DNA from: Bacteroides bouchesdurhonensis
Lineage (GTDB): Bacteria > Bacteroidota > Bacteroidia > Bacteroidales > Bacteroidaceae
Length of the DNA stretch: 64,000 nucleotides
Assembly: GCF_900155865.1 (NCBI RefSeq)
Contig: NZ_LT707006.1
Location: forward strand, 4,070,577 to 4,134,576
Direction: 5' to 3'
This document shows, piece by piece, positions 33,567 to 43,358 of this stretch. Numbering within the stretch: position 1 is the stretch's first letter; every line of letters starts with the position of its first letter. Below the pieces are notes generated by a model, which made no database searches, was not told the DNA's origin, and saw only the letters and a list, made by a program, of their open reading frames with translations. The translations under genes were made by a program, and so were the position numbers.

Positions 33567-34774
33567 TAGCAAAAGCCAAAGCCATATCGCACGGAATAAA
33601 CGACATCCGTTACATTACCGGCGAATCACAACACAAGAAACATCCGGAGAAAATCTATCGGGTATTGGACAATCTGTTGCCCTCTGAACCGGACGCTATG
33701 GGGATATGGAACTCCATGCAGTTGACCCTATCCCAACACCGGCCGATAAAGAATTCTGTAATCAGAATCGAGCTGAGTCCGTCTCCCGAACATACCCGAT
33801 TCTATGACATGGAGGACTGGCAAAAACTCTGGCAAGAGTTCGCCGAGGAGTTCGACAAACAAGTGATTACCGGCAAGGACGGAAAAGTCCGTTTTTGCCA
33901 GACCAATTTGGCTAATAGCAAATATTCGGTTTGGCTACATACGGAATCCAAAGGCGAAGTCCCCCATCTCCATGCTGCGGTCTGTCGTTTGGATGAGGAC
34001 GGCAATATCAACAATGATCACAACATTCATCTTCGTGCACAACGTGCCGCCGAGCGAGTGGCAAAGAAACGAGGATGGACAACTGCGGCACAAATCCGAA
34101 ATCGCAACATACCACAAGTAAACCGGGATTGTATGGAGGTATTGAAAGCAATGCCATCGTGGTCATGGGATGAGTATAAGAATGCTCTTGCACGGAAAGG
34201 CTACGTCGTATATGAACGAGAGGACAAGCAAGGTATTCTCCGTGGATATGCACTCGTGCATGGGAACACCAAATACAAAGCTTCCGAATTGGGAGTCGGC
34301 AGAAATCTGATGGTCTCGAAACTTCCTGCGACATGGAAGAAGCTGCATCACCAACCAACGGTTGCTATTAGGAGCAATACTCCGCAAGCCATCCAACAGA
34401 TAGCGGAACATAAAGCGGCTTCTATTGACTATACCCAATATCGCCCAAACCATCCAAATATGATTCCCTATACCCTTATCCATGAAGGCAAGGAACACCG
34501 ATTCTATATTCCGGAAAAAGTACTCGACTGCTTCAATGACGAATTTGATTACAGATTTGTTGTCAACAGTCAGGAACTTACCGATATGGCAGTGGCTATT
34601 TTTGTAGGACTGCTTGAAACGCCGAATGTAGCAACCGGCGGAGGTGGTGGAGGTTCGCAAAGCGACCTTCCGTGGAGAGACAAGGACGAGGACGATTTGC
34701 AATGGGCTCGCAGATGCGCTCGTGCCGCCAGTCGTTCGTTAGGAAAGAAAACGAAAACAGGATTAAAACGATAA
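33563..34774 (+). CDS. mobA: Relaxase/mobilization nuclease, element 2
   Basis: 403 residues. Candidate nicking Tyr17 (DIRYITG). Metal-binding histidines are His126 in WLHTES and His135-x-His137 in PHLHAAVCRL, followed by DEDGNIN, as in MOB-type HUH relaxases. A C-terminal Gly-rich linker (GGGGGG) precedes a basic tail. It is a different branch from the element 1 relaxase, with a wider spacing of the first histidine. Confidence 0.82.
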   Translation: MIAKAKAISHGINDIRYITGESQHKKHPEKIYRVLDNLLPSEPDAMGIWNSMQLTLSQHRPIKNSVIRIELSPSPEHTRFYDMEDWQKLWQEFAEEFDKQVITGKDGKVRFCQTNLANSKYSVWLHTESKGEVPHLHAAVCRLDEDGNINNDHNIHLRAQRAAERVAKKRGWTTAAQIRNRNIPQVNRDCMEVLKAMPSWSWDEYKNALARKGYVVYEREDKQGILRGYALVHGNTKYKASELGVGRNLMVSKLPATWKKLHHQPTVAIRSNTPQAIQQIAEHKAASIDYTQYRPNHPNMIPYTLIHEGKEHRFYIPEKVLDCFNDEFDYRFVVNSQELTDMAVAIFVGLLETPNVATGGGGGGSQSDLPWRDKDEDDLQWARRCARAASRSLGKKTKTGLKR

Positions 34775-34778
34775 GCCT

Positions 34779-35306
34779 ATGAAAAAGAAATTCGATTTTT
34801 CCGCAGAAATGAATGAAGCGAAATCCATAAAAGCCACCCCCAAGAATGAATATCTGGAAGAAGAAAAACGGCTGCTCAAAGTGAACGTCAAGGAACTTGC
34901 CAGTCTGAATGATAACGTGCATTACATGATTACAAATCTGGAAAATCTGCTCGAATTTCTACGAGAATATAAATTGGAAATTGCACAGCAAACAAAGGAA
35001 GAAGCCGAAAAATTCGGGCAATCTGTCCTTGATAAGTTCCTTCACCAAATTCAAGACAAATGTAGTGAAACTGAGCGAAATATCCGCAAGGCTGACAGCT
35101 ATATTTTCATACCGCACACAACATTCTATATCTTGATTATCATACTGGTTGTACTGTTTTCTTTTTTCGCCAGCATCATAATAGCAAATGCAGAGATTTT
35201 ACATTCCGCATTGATTTGGAAGACCGGTTTATGGACTGTTCTGATTGCCGTGGCTGGAATTACTGCAATGATACTACTTTTAAAAATTTTGGACAGGTCC
35301 AAATAG
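34779..35306 (+). CDS. Coiled-coil membrane protein after the relaxase
   Basis: 175 residues. A charged coiled coil (about 20-105) is followed by two transmembrane segments (about 112-134 and 148-170). It begins 4 bases after the relaxase stop. Similar small proteins accompany mobilization genes in Bacteroides elements; it may link the relaxosome to the membrane channel, but this is not shown. Confidence 0.6.
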   Translation: MKKKFDFSAEMNEAKSIKATPKNEYLEEEKRLLKVNVKELASLNDNVHYMITNLENLLEFLREYKLEIAQQTKEEAEKFGQSVLDKFLHQIQDKCSETERNIRKADSYIFIPHTTFYILIIILVVLFSFFASIIIANAEILHSALIWKTGLWTVLIAVAGITAMILLLKILDRSK

Positions 35307-35377
35307 CAGATTACTACAAAGCGACGAGTCTTAAACCTAAAAATCAGGATTGAAACTCGTTGCTTTTTACCTCCATA

Positions 35378-36409
35378 TCATTCTATATCCAAAGGGAGTA
35401 GATTCCCATCACTGAATCGGTCAAAGTCGGACTGGAACAGTCTGTCTTGAATAACCCTGTACTTTTCAAACTCCGTTTCCGCAAACTCTTTGGCAAATTC
35501 GGCTGACACGTTTCCGTTATCCTGTAATATCGGGAGTTCTGCCACATCAATGAATTTGTCAATACGATTTGCCCAATCCTCCATTGTCATTGGAATGTGA
35601 CGCTTAGCCATATTTTCTGCCATATCAAGGGACGCATTGACTATTCTGCCCATTTCTTCCAATTCGTTTTCTCGCAAATAGTTTTTTGCAACAGACACAT
35701 CTGTTTTGACAATTTTCCCATTCGGAGCCTTTTCCCAAGTTGTCAATCCCATGTGCTCTTTATCTGCATTGGCTCGTTCTACAATCAGCTCCGCAGCAGT
35801 ATGTCCGTGTATAGCGTAGTGCATTTTGTTCTGTACTTTCTTGAAAAACAGACGAGTTGTCGGAGCATCCTTGTTGTAGTCTATTGCCGTAGCATAAATA
35901 TCGGTCAGTTTCTGATAAAAACGACGCTCACTCAGCCTTATCTCCCTTATTTCGGCAAGCAAATGTTCAAAGTAGTCCTCACCTATGAAAGATCCGTTCT
36001 CCATTCGCTTACGATCAAGCACATATCCACGGATGGCAAACTGCCGGAGTACAAACGTACACCACTGCCGGAACTGCGTGGCACGAACAGAATTTACACG
36101 ATAACCTACACTGATGATGGCATCGAGATTATAGAATTTCAGCTTACGATTTACCTGACGTCCACCTTCCACTTGAACTGCCGAGAAATACTCGGTAGTT
36201 GCGTCCTGCATCAGTTCTCCACTTTCATATATATTTTTCAAGTGAAGTCCGATATTATCTGTGGAGCAGTCAAATAATTGCGCCATAGCTTTCTGTGTAC
36301 ACCAAATGGTTTCATCCTTATACATCACTTGAATCCCATCCTCCTTGCCTTCAAGCATGAAGATAAGAAACTCTGCTGTACTATTCCGTATTTCTATATT
36401 CTTTGCCAT
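35378..36409 (-). CDS. RhuM-family protein linked to CBASS
   Basis: 343 residues, homologous to the RhuM at 19256. Motifs: IWCTQKAMAQLFDCSTDNIGLHLKNIY, YNLDAIISVGYRVNSVRATQFRQW, HYAIHGHTAAELIVERANADKEHMGLTTW and DVSVAKNYLREN. It lies 17 bases after the TIR-STING gene in the same orientation, so it is likely in the same transcript. Function unknown. Finding it behind two unrelated defence systems here suggests an accessory role. Confidence 0.85.
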   Translation of the reverse strand: MAKNIEIRNSTAEFLIFMLEGKEDGIQVMYKDETIWCTQKAMAQLFDCSTDNIGLHLKNIYESGELMQDATTEYFSAVQVEGGRQVNRKLKFYNLDAIISVGYRVNSVRATQFRQWCTFVLRQFAIRGYVLDRKRMENGSFIGEDYFEHLLAEIREIRLSERRFYQKLTDIYATAIDYNKDAPTTRLFFKKVQNKMHYAIHGHTAAELIVERANADKEHMGLTTWEKAPNGKIVKTDVSVAKNYLRENELEEMGRIVNASLDMAENMAKRHIPMTMEDWANRIDKFIDVAELPILQDNGNVSAEFAKEFAETEFEKYRVIQDRLFQSDFDRFSDGNLLPLDIE

Positions 36410-36426
36410 AAAAAATGTTACGATGA

Positions 36427-37395
36427 CTATATCGGTTGGTTATCATCATCTACGATTTCAACAATTTCTCTGCAAAAAGCTTCTTGCGAAATTAGCAGAC
36501 TCAAAACACGTGTGAAGTTATTCAATTCTCTTTCTTCTGTAAGCTTTTGTTCTTGTGTTTTACCAATGTGGCCTACTCTGAAATACATATCAATTGCCTT
36601 GTCAATACCACTCAGGATAGTTGGCATGTCTGCAATAATTGCTTTATCCTTAACATTACCTTCAGAGGTGGATTCGACATAAATCGGATAACTACGGTGA
36701 ACAGTTGTGATTGGATAAGATTCAAAATGTATTTTGCGGAAATATATTGTTGCTTGCCTTTTCATATCAGCATCAAGAGTCCTTGGGATAACAATTCTAA
36801 TCTTCGCAGATTTGTATATTTTATCCCCAATTTGAATTTTATCACCTTGTCTAATTATCTCATCTGCCAACAATTTGATGAAATTTTCAAAATAAGAAAT
36901 TGCGATAACAGTAGAAGGCAAAAGCCCCAGATGTCCTAAGGCAACTTTTTCATCAATTTTCTTTTTAAGATTTGACAGTTGCATTTCAAAGTCCTGATTA
37001 GGTATTTTGATCCCATCTTGGTTAGAAGTTGTCGTGTAAGATAATAATGTAACGCCTAATATATCAGATGGGATTTTAACCGTATCTTCTTTAATGATAT
37101 AGGCTCTGTCAATTCCAACTCTTCCCAAAAAGAGTCCATATTCAAAAAGCACATTATCTCTTGCTGTATTATATTCTTGATTTCGGATTCTGCTAATATC
37201 GTCAGCGGCAAATATCATAAAACCAAAATCAAACAAACTTGCAGACTTAAGTAAGGTTTCCAAAAAGCCTTCATTAAATTGAAATATACCGTCATTCCAA
37301 ATATAACAATCATAGTCTGGCTCAAAAAATGTTTTAATTCTTTGAGCAACAGCTAATCCCTCTGTAGAAGATCCTATAAATATCCTTGGTTTCAT
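36427..37395 (-). CDS. cap12: TIR-STING effector of a CBASS system (Cap12-like)
   Basis: 322 residues. N-terminal TIR-like domain (about 1-150): PRIFIGSS, then RDNVLFEYGLFLG with the candidate NADase Glu85. Bacterial STING domain (about 155-315): LGLLPSTVIAISYFENFIK at its start, Arg234 in HRSYPIYV, and ADMPT (Asp257, Thr260), which align with ligand-binding positions of known bacterial STINGs. In studied systems cyclic di-GMP makes TIR-STING form filaments that destroy NAD+ and kill the infected cell. The start codon follows the CD-NTase stop without a gap, so the pair is translationally coupled. The signal molecule here is inferred. Confidence 0.9.
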   Translation of the reverse strand: MKPRIFIGSSTEGLAVAQRIKTFFEPDYDCYIWNDGIFQFNEGFLETLLKSASLFDFGFMIFAADDISRIRNQEYNTARDNVLFEYGLFLGRVGIDRAYIIKEDTVKIPSDILGVTLLSYTTTSNQDGIKIPNQDFEMQLSNLKKKIDEKVALGHLGLLPSTVIAISYFENFIKLLADEIIRQGDKIQIGDKIYKSAKIRIVIPRTLDADMKRQATIYFRKIHFESYPITTVHRSYPIYVESTSEGNVKDKAIIADMPTILSGIDKAIDMYFRVGHIGKTQEQKLTEERELNNFTRVLSLLISQEAFCREIVEIVDDDNQPI

Positions 37396-38433
37396 TTATT
37401 GTAATTCTTTATATATGTTCCAAACTTCGTTATGCAATCGTTTCAAGTTATCAAACTTAGAAGGATTATTTCTGAATATGTACTCAGTTCCATCTACAGA
37501 TTTTAATCCATTTGCTTCAGATTCATTTTGGCATAAGTGATAAAGCTTGAGCCATAAAACCCGAACCAAGTCTAGATAGTAAGAATTGCGATATTCTTCA
37601 ATATTAATATCATAGCAGATTGCATTTATATCAAAACTGGTTAAGTCAATATTTACCGAAGCATCCGCTTTTACATTTTTAAGGAATCGAATCATCTTTT
37701 TAAGTCGTCCTTCGGTGTATGAACTTCTCGTATTGATTCTATCTATACTGAGGAATGGATAGTCTGGTCCAAGACGTTCATTCTTTTGTTTATCATAAAT
37801 GTAAATGCCTCTATATACATCACCATTTCCACTAATGTATTCAAGAGAATCATGCCATGAAGCAACGACAACGTCAACATCACGATGTAGGTTTTGGTTC
37901 GTTATGCGGATGGATTTAGGTTTCGCGATATCGCATATCACATAATGAGATTGTAAAATTCTCTCGTCTTCCAGACGAAGCTGTCTTAAATCATTATTCG
38001 CATCTCCGAAATATCTTGTAAAGTTGTTGACCCAATTTTTTATTCGCATTGTTTCTGTGTCATACGAGTAGGGATGACTTTCAACAAATGCTTTAGCTTT
38101 GCTGTAATCTGTGTCTTGAAACTTACTTGTAATTGTAAGCAAGTCAATATCACTCACACCACGAATATGAGTTCTTGTCATTACGGAACCCTGATACCGA
38201 AAATTGACACTCTGCTGTAGTTCTCTTTGTAAATGTGATTTCGCATTTTCACCTGCTTCTAAAGTCTTGTTCGTGTATATAGGATCAACTTCATTCATTG
38301 CAAGTTTTACATATTTTGCAATATCCTTATCTATGCCAGAAAGGGAATAAATGGAATTCTGTCGGACTTCTCTAAGAGAATCCGGATTGTATCTACTTTC
38401 GATACGATTAATAAGACTAGTATAATCAGCCAT
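37396..38433 (-). CDS. cdnE: CD-NTase (cyclic nucleotide synthase) of CBASS, probably CdnE clade
   Basis: 345 residues. Nucleotidyltransferase fold with QGS (Gly82, Ser83), DID (Asp95, Asp97) and a third acidic residue in RDVDVVV (Asp185 or Asp187), the metal site of CD-NTases. The C-terminal helical part fits the OAS-like fold. On phage sensing it should make a cyclic nucleotide, cyclic di-GMP in studied STING-linked systems. It is the first gene of the CBASS-rhuM operon. Clade E is assigned from its partner, not by alignment. Confidence 0.88.
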   Translation of the reverse strand: MADYTSLINRIESRYNPDSLREVRQNSIYSLSGIDKDIAKYVKLAMNEVDPIYTNKTLEAGENAKSHLQRELQQSVNFRYQGSVMTRTHIRGVSDIDLLTITSKFQDTDYSKAKAFVESHPYSYDTETMRIKNWVNNFTRYFGDANNDLRQLRLEDERILQSHYVICDIAKPKSIRITNQNLHRDVDVVVASWHDSLEYISGNGDVYRGIYIYDKQKNERLGPDYPFLSIDRINTRSSYTEGRLKKMIRFLKNVKADASVNIDLTSFDINAICYDINIEEYRNSYYLDLVRVLWLKLYHLCQNESEANGLKSVDGTEYIFRNNPSKFDNLKRLHNEVWNIYKELQ

Positions 38434-38470
38434 AATTACACTTTTAATGGTTTAACTTGATTTATCGCCA

Positions 38471-38507
38471 CAAAATTAATTCGCATCTATGCAGCCTTTT
38501 TGCATAG
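38471..38507 (-). promoter_or_regulatory. CBASS promoter with operator-like palindrome
   Basis: On the minus strand TAATTTTG (38478-38471) fits the -7 box, 37 bases before the CD-NTase ATG. Just upstream, CTATGCA (38487-38493) and TGCATAG (38501-38507) form a perfect 7-bp inverted repeat overlapping the -33 region, a good repressor site. It also follows the hsdR stop and could act as a weak terminator. Confidence 0.5.
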
Positions 38508-38533
38508 CAAATTTAAAGTTGAAAAAATCACAT

Positions 38534-41500
38534 CTAATTGCTTCCTTTTGAAGAATACTCAGAAGCCCTCTCTGCTACCATACGAGTATCAGCCTCTTCT
38601 TCCATTATGGTATATGTTTTAGGCTGCTTGTCAATATTTTTGATATTAAACTTATCTTCTACCATTTCAAGTTCTGTTATATTTTTAAATGTCACATACA
38701 TAAACATTGTGGTCACAACGTAAATCCCTAATTGAATCTCTTTTGCGTTAAGGCTCTTAGCTTGGTGGTTTTCTTCGTTTCGTAAGTTCACAAGAATATC
38801 AATATACTGTGCAAACTTCCGGTCAATAGATTTGTCACTATATTGCAGTTTGTTTAATTGCATACAATACAAAGCATTACTCAGAGCCGCATATTCAACT
38901 TCACCATTTTTATCAGTAACCTCTTTGTCTTTAATAAGGAAATGAAGCTTCTTTAGGTATGATTCATACCCTGTTACAAGGGTCTTAAGATATATGCGTT
39001 TTTCTGCCAAAGTCAAGGTATTCGGACTACAATAAAGTTTGAACATTGCATTGAGTATTGTATCTGTCAAACCGTTGTACTTGTCTATGCTGAATACTTT
39101 AATTACCTTTATCATCCAGACGAATGCCTCTTCGAGTGTTCTGCTTGTTCCGGCAATACCAGCAAATTCTTCCCGGATTAAAGGAATCATTTTGCTTTGT
39201 AAATTCTCTATGGTATAGGTTTTTTCCTCTTGCTCTCGATAGCGTTCATAAATGGCATGTCCCATCTGTTGCATCAATGTCTGATAGAACTCCTGATTTT
39301 CAAACAATTTACGATAAGCATCGGTCTGTGTCGTATAGCACTGCTGAGCTGCTTTACTGAAAATATCTGGGAAAATGCTTTCTACAAATTGATTCTCATC
39401 GTTACCAACAGCTTGTTTCTGCATTTTTTTCGTTGCAGACTTCTGTATAAGGTCAAATATACCTTCCACCATTACCCGGTCAGCTTCTGAGAATTCACCA
39501 CGGAACATAATATTCACCTTGGCAATAATGTTATCAAGCAAATCACGAGCGTCTTCAGGTTTACGACCTGCTCCAGGATTTTCTCCCTTAATCTCAGGCT
39601 TGTCACCATCCAAAGAGATGTGCATCATTTCATTTGCCTTGATAGTATTGTTTACAAGACGCACCTTTTTGTCCAAATCAACTCTTTCTCGCGGATTCTT
39701 GGGTAACACACGATAGAGGTAATCGGCAAATATATATGACTTCATTAACGAACGATCAAAGGTACGGGCGATCTGCGCCATATAAGCGTAGAAACGAATA
39801 AAATTCTTAATTTTGCCACGTACAGCAAAACGAGTTTCTTCGTCCAGTTCTTCAAACCTATCTACAATTGGTTTCAATGCATTGGATAATGCACCCAGTT
39901 TTGATTTGTTTGTCTTGTCCTGTGTAGCAATAAACAATTCATAGAATTTTACTTCATCTTCAGTACGCCATAGGTGATAAAGTTCGATGTCTTTGTGAAA
40001 CTGATATACATAATTCACATCCACAGGATTGATTAACTCAGTACCCTTATAGAATGGCTCGAAAGCAGTTTTGATATCTTCAGAACTATTTACGAAATCA
40101 AAAACGTATGTATCTTCTTTCAAAGGATTGGCACGATTCAGACGAGATAGAGTCTGTACTGCTTTCACATTTTTCAGTTTCTTATCTACGAACATTGTGT
40201 GAAGCATCGGTTCATCAAACCCGGTTTGATACTTATCCGCCACAATCAGCATGTTGTAAAAGTCACTTGCGAAGTAGAGCGGAAGTTTATCTTCAGACAT
40301 GCTCTTTTCTCCCCTCGTATTGAGTTTTGGCTCAGTGTATTCCACACCGTTATATTCCACCGTGCCGGAAAATGCCACCATCGGATTGATGTCTGTAATA
40401 TGATGTTTTCTGCAATACTCCTTAACTGCAAAAAAGTAACGTACTGCATGAGCACGGCTGGAGGTTACGACCATTGCCTTAGCTCTTCCTGCCATATTTT
40501 GAAGAGTCACTTCACGAAACTTCTCAACGATAATAGCAGTCTTTTTATTGATAGTATCCTTGTGATTATCATGGAACGCTTTCAAAGCAATCGTTGCTGG
40601 CGTCTCTTCGTAATCAGGGTTATCCTCTGATTGACGGGCTATTTCGTATGAAATCTGGTACGTAGTATAGTTTTTCAACACATCTTTGATAAAGCCTTCT
40701 TCAATAGCCTGTAACATAGAATAGTTGTGATAGGCCTTGTATTTATCCTTATCGGGGGTTTCTCCCTTTTCAACTAAAATACCAAAGGTCTGAAGAGTCT
40801 TGGGCTTTGGAGTAGCTGTAAAAGCATAAAAAGAGAGATTTTTATGCTGGCCTTGACTTAGCAGGTCGAGCATCAACTTGTCTTGTTCTTTCTCCAGTTC
40901 TTCAACACTTTTTTCTTCCCAGTCAGCAAGTTCCTTCAGGGCTTCGTCTATATCAGCCAGAGCTGCTTTCAGCTTCTCCGCACTCTTTCCACTTTGACTG
41001 GAATGAGCCTCATCTACCACGACCGCATAACGATTACCACTGTGTGAAGTGATTTGCTCATAGATTTGAGGAAAGCGTTGCAGTGTTGTAATGACAATAC
41101 CTGTTTTCTCTGAGTTGATGGCATCACGCAGCTTTTCACTAGCATTTGCATCTTTTTCCGTGATAGTAGTTACCGTGCCCTCTACATGTTCAAAACCGAG
41201 TATGGTGTCTTGAAGTTGTTTGTTCAATACACGTCGGTCAGTCACCACAAACACGCCTTTGAATATGTGATTGTTGTGATTGTCGTGTAGTGAAGAAAGC
41301 CGATATGTCAGCCAAGCAATGGAATTGGATTTGCCGGAACCGGCTGAGTGCTGAATCAAGTAATTGCAGCCAGAGCCCTCATGCTCAGTATCCGCAATAA
41401 GTTTTTCCACTACATCCAGTTGGTGATAGCGTGGGAATATAATCTTTACACTTTTGTCAGATACCTCTTTCTCCTTTCCATGCCTGTCTTTAATAATAGC

Positions 41501-42307
41501 AATTTTTTCTTCTTCCTGACGCATGATGTAGCGTTGAAGGATTGCCAACAAGACATCTCTGCGCAGTACATCTTTCCATAGATAAGATGTCACATACTCA
41601 TCATCGTTACGTTGCGGATTGCCTGCACCACCCACATTACCGGATCCATTGCTACCTTGGTTAAACGGCATAAAGAATGTTTTTTCTCCTTTCAATTCGG
41701 TTGCCATTGCAGCCTCATACAGGTCGCAACCGAAATAAGCCAGAATACGATTGTCAAAATGGAATAGAGGCTCTTTCGAATTTCTATGCGTCTTCCATTG
41801 TTCGATGGAGTCATTTAAATCTTGGTTGGTAAACTGGTTTTTCAGTTCTATTGCCACTACTGGAATACCATTAAGAGAGAGCACCATATCGATGGAGTTC
41901 TTCACATCCTTACTGTACACGAATTGGCGGGTACACTCCAATATATTTTTATTGTACTTCTCTATCAGTTCGGGATTAAGCGTTGATGTGGGAGCGAAGA
42001 AGCAGAGTTTCAATGGAATGCCGAAGTCGCTCACTCCATTGCGCAATGTATGTATCAACCCATACTTCAGGATGTCACCTTGTATAGTTTTATACAATTG
42101 TGCCTTTACACCATTACCATATTTACGTTCAAACTTTTCCCAAACTTTCGGCTGGGAATCTTTGATAAAGCGAATCAAAGTATCAAGATCAATGGCTTTT
42201 TCCTTGTCATACGTGGCTTGATTTCCTTTGATATAGCCACCTTCCGTGAGCAGATATTGTTCAATATCCGCTTCAAAGTTTTTCTCGTATAAACCTGTAT
42301 GTGCCAT
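38534..42307 (-). CDS. hsdR: Type I restriction endonuclease/translocase subunit, system 2
   Basis: 1257 residues. Nuclease residues Asp140 and VAIELK (Glu154, Lys156). Walker A HSAGSGKS (320-327), DEAH (432-435), FTATP in motif III, and a long C-terminal helical region. Only distantly related to the HsdR of element 1 and longer, so a different R-M family. Last gene of the operon, 7 bases after fic. Confidence 0.94.
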   Translation of the reverse strand: MAHTGLYEKNFEADIEQYLLTEGGYIKGNQATYDKEKAIDLDTLIRFIKDSQPKVWEKFERKYGNGVKAQLYKTIQGDILKYGLIHTLRNGVSDFGIPLKLCFFAPTSTLNPELIEKYNKNILECTRQFVYSKDVKNSIDMVLSLNGIPVVAIELKNQFTNQDLNDSIEQWKTHRNSKEPLFHFDNRILAYFGCDLYEAAMATELKGEKTFFMPFNQGSNGSGNVGGAGNPQRNDDEYVTSYLWKDVLRRDVLLAILQRYIMRQEEEKIAIIKDRHGKEKEVSDKSVKIIFPRYHQLDVVEKLIADTEHEGSGCNYLIQHSAGSGKSNSIAWLTYRLSSLHDNHNNHIFKGVFVVTDRRVLNKQLQDTILGFEHVEGTVTTITEKDANASEKLRDAINSEKTGIVITTLQRFPQIYEQITSHSGNRYAVVVDEAHSSQSGKSAEKLKAALADIDEALKELADWEEKSVEELEKEQDKLMLDLLSQGQHKNLSFYAFTATPKPKTLQTFGILVEKGETPDKDKYKAYHNYSMLQAIEEGFIKDVLKNYTTYQISYEIARQSEDNPDYEETPATIALKAFHDNHKDTINKKTAIIVEKFREVTLQNMAGRAKAMVVTSSRAHAVRYFFAVKEYCRKHHITDINPMVAFSGTVEYNGVEYTEPKLNTRGEKSMSEDKLPLYFASDFYNMLIVADKYQTGFDEPMLHTMFVDKKLKNVKAVQTLSRLNRANPLKEDTYVFDFVNSSEDIKTAFEPFYKGTELINPVDVNYVYQFHKDIELYHLWRTEDEVKFYELFIATQDKTNKSKLGALSNALKPIVDRFEELDEETRFAVRGKIKNFIRFYAYMAQIARTFDRSLMKSYIFADYLYRVLPKNPRERVDLDKKVRLVNNTIKANEMMHISLDGDKPEIKGENPGAGRKPEDARDLLDNIIAKVNIMFRGEFSEADRVMVEGIFDLIQKSATKKMQKQAVGNDENQFVESIFPDIFSKAAQQCYTTQTDAYRKLFENQEFYQTLMQQMGHAIYERYREQEEKTYTIENLQSKMIPLIREEFAGIAGTSRTLEEAFVWMIKVIKVFSIDKYNGLTDTILNAMFKLYCSPNTLTLAEKRIYLKTLVTGYESYLKKLHFLIKDKEVTDKNGEVEYAALSNALYCMQLNKLQYSDKSIDRKFAQYIDILVNLRNEENHQAKSLNAKEIQLGIYVVTTMFMYVTFKNITELEMVEDKFNIKNIDKQPKTYTIMEEEADTRMVAERASEYSSKGSN

Positions 42308-42314
42308 AGTACAA

Positions 42315-43355
42315 TTAATCTTTTTTAGAGTAAGTTCTGTTTTTATTGCCCCCGTGGGCTTCTAAATATCCGAATTCAGTCAACTGACGCAGATAACGTT
42401 TGGCTGTTGTTTCGGTGAAGCCGAAAACACTGACAATTGTTTCGGTCTTTATTTCGTCTTTATCGGCCATAAACAATAAAATATCGACCAATTTCTCAGC
42501 AATGGATAGCTTTATCGACCATTTATCGACCATTTTTTTAGTTAAGTCTGTTTTATCGACCACCTCTACCGACTTAACATACTGTTCGATGTCATACTTC
42601 AAATGAGTGCAGTGCAACTCGGCCATGCAATTAAGGAATATTTCTATATCCTCATTTTCTCTTGTATCGATAAGAGCTTGTATGTATTCCCCCTCATCTT
42701 CTTTGAGTACCTTTGTTGGAAGCACGTCATATTCCATTTGTAAAAGGTTCATCAGCAGGCGGCTGGTTCTGCCGTTGCCATCTGCCCATGGATGAATGGT
42801 TACAAGTTCATAATGTGCCCAAAAACTAAGTTCGTATATAGCTGCAATATCACCAGAATCAAGTGCTTTACGGCGAGCATTAAGTTCATTGCAAAATGCT
42901 TCCAGTTTCTGAGGCACTTTCATCCAATTCATATACGATCGTCCACCGGCTCCAGCTGTTACATTCAGTTTACGCAACTTTCCTTTTGAAGCATCAAAGT
43001 TTCCACCCAAAGAATTATATTCGGAGCCTGTTCTTGCCATGACTTTGGAAGCGAGCGTAACCAGGATGTCAATAGTGATGTCTTCGTGATTTTTTATCCA
43101 TTCTCTGCCGTATTCGTAGGCATTTTTCAAGTCAAGGTTCATCAACTGCTCAACCATGGGTTTACCTTTTGCAGTAATGCCCTCGTCAAACAGAAGCAGA
43201 GCTTCAACTTCAGTCACTGTGCTACCCTCAATAGCTGTGGAATGGGTGATAATCGAGTAGAGATAGAATTTGTCGTAATCTATCTGATTCGATATTCCCA
43301 ATTCTTTGTGCTGCTGAAGTAGTTGCAGCAGTAAGGTTTTATTGTCCGCTTTCAT
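42315..43355 (-). CDS. Fic-domain protein within the hsd operon
   Basis: 346 residues. The Fic motif HPWADGNGR (188-196) is complete, so AMP or a similar group can be transferred to a target hydroxyl. An N-terminal inhibitory motif STAIEG (39-44, Glu43) is present, so activity is probably kept off until released. The C-terminal winged helix (ETIVSVFGFTETTAKRYLRQL) may bind DNA. It sits between hsdS and hsdR with 3- and 7-base gaps, so it is expressed with the restriction enzyme. Confidence 0.9.
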   Translation of the reverse strand: MKADNKTLLLQLLQQHKELGISNQIDYDKFYLYSIITHSTAIEGSTVTEVEALLLFDEGITAKGKPMVEQLMNLDLKNAYEYGREWIKNHEDITIDILVTLASKVMARTGSEYNSLGGNFDASKGKLRKLNVTAGAGGRSYMNWMKVPQKLEAFCNELNARRKALDSGDIAAIYELSFWAHYELVTIHPWADGNGRTSRLLMNLLQMEYDVLPTKVLKEDEGEYIQALIDTRENEDIEIFLNCMAELHCTHLKYDIEQYVKSVEVVDKTDLTKKMVDKWSIKLSIAEKLVDILLFMADKDEIKTETIVSVFGFTETTAKRYLRQLTEFGYLEAHGGNKNRTYSKKD

Positions 43356-43358
43356 GGC

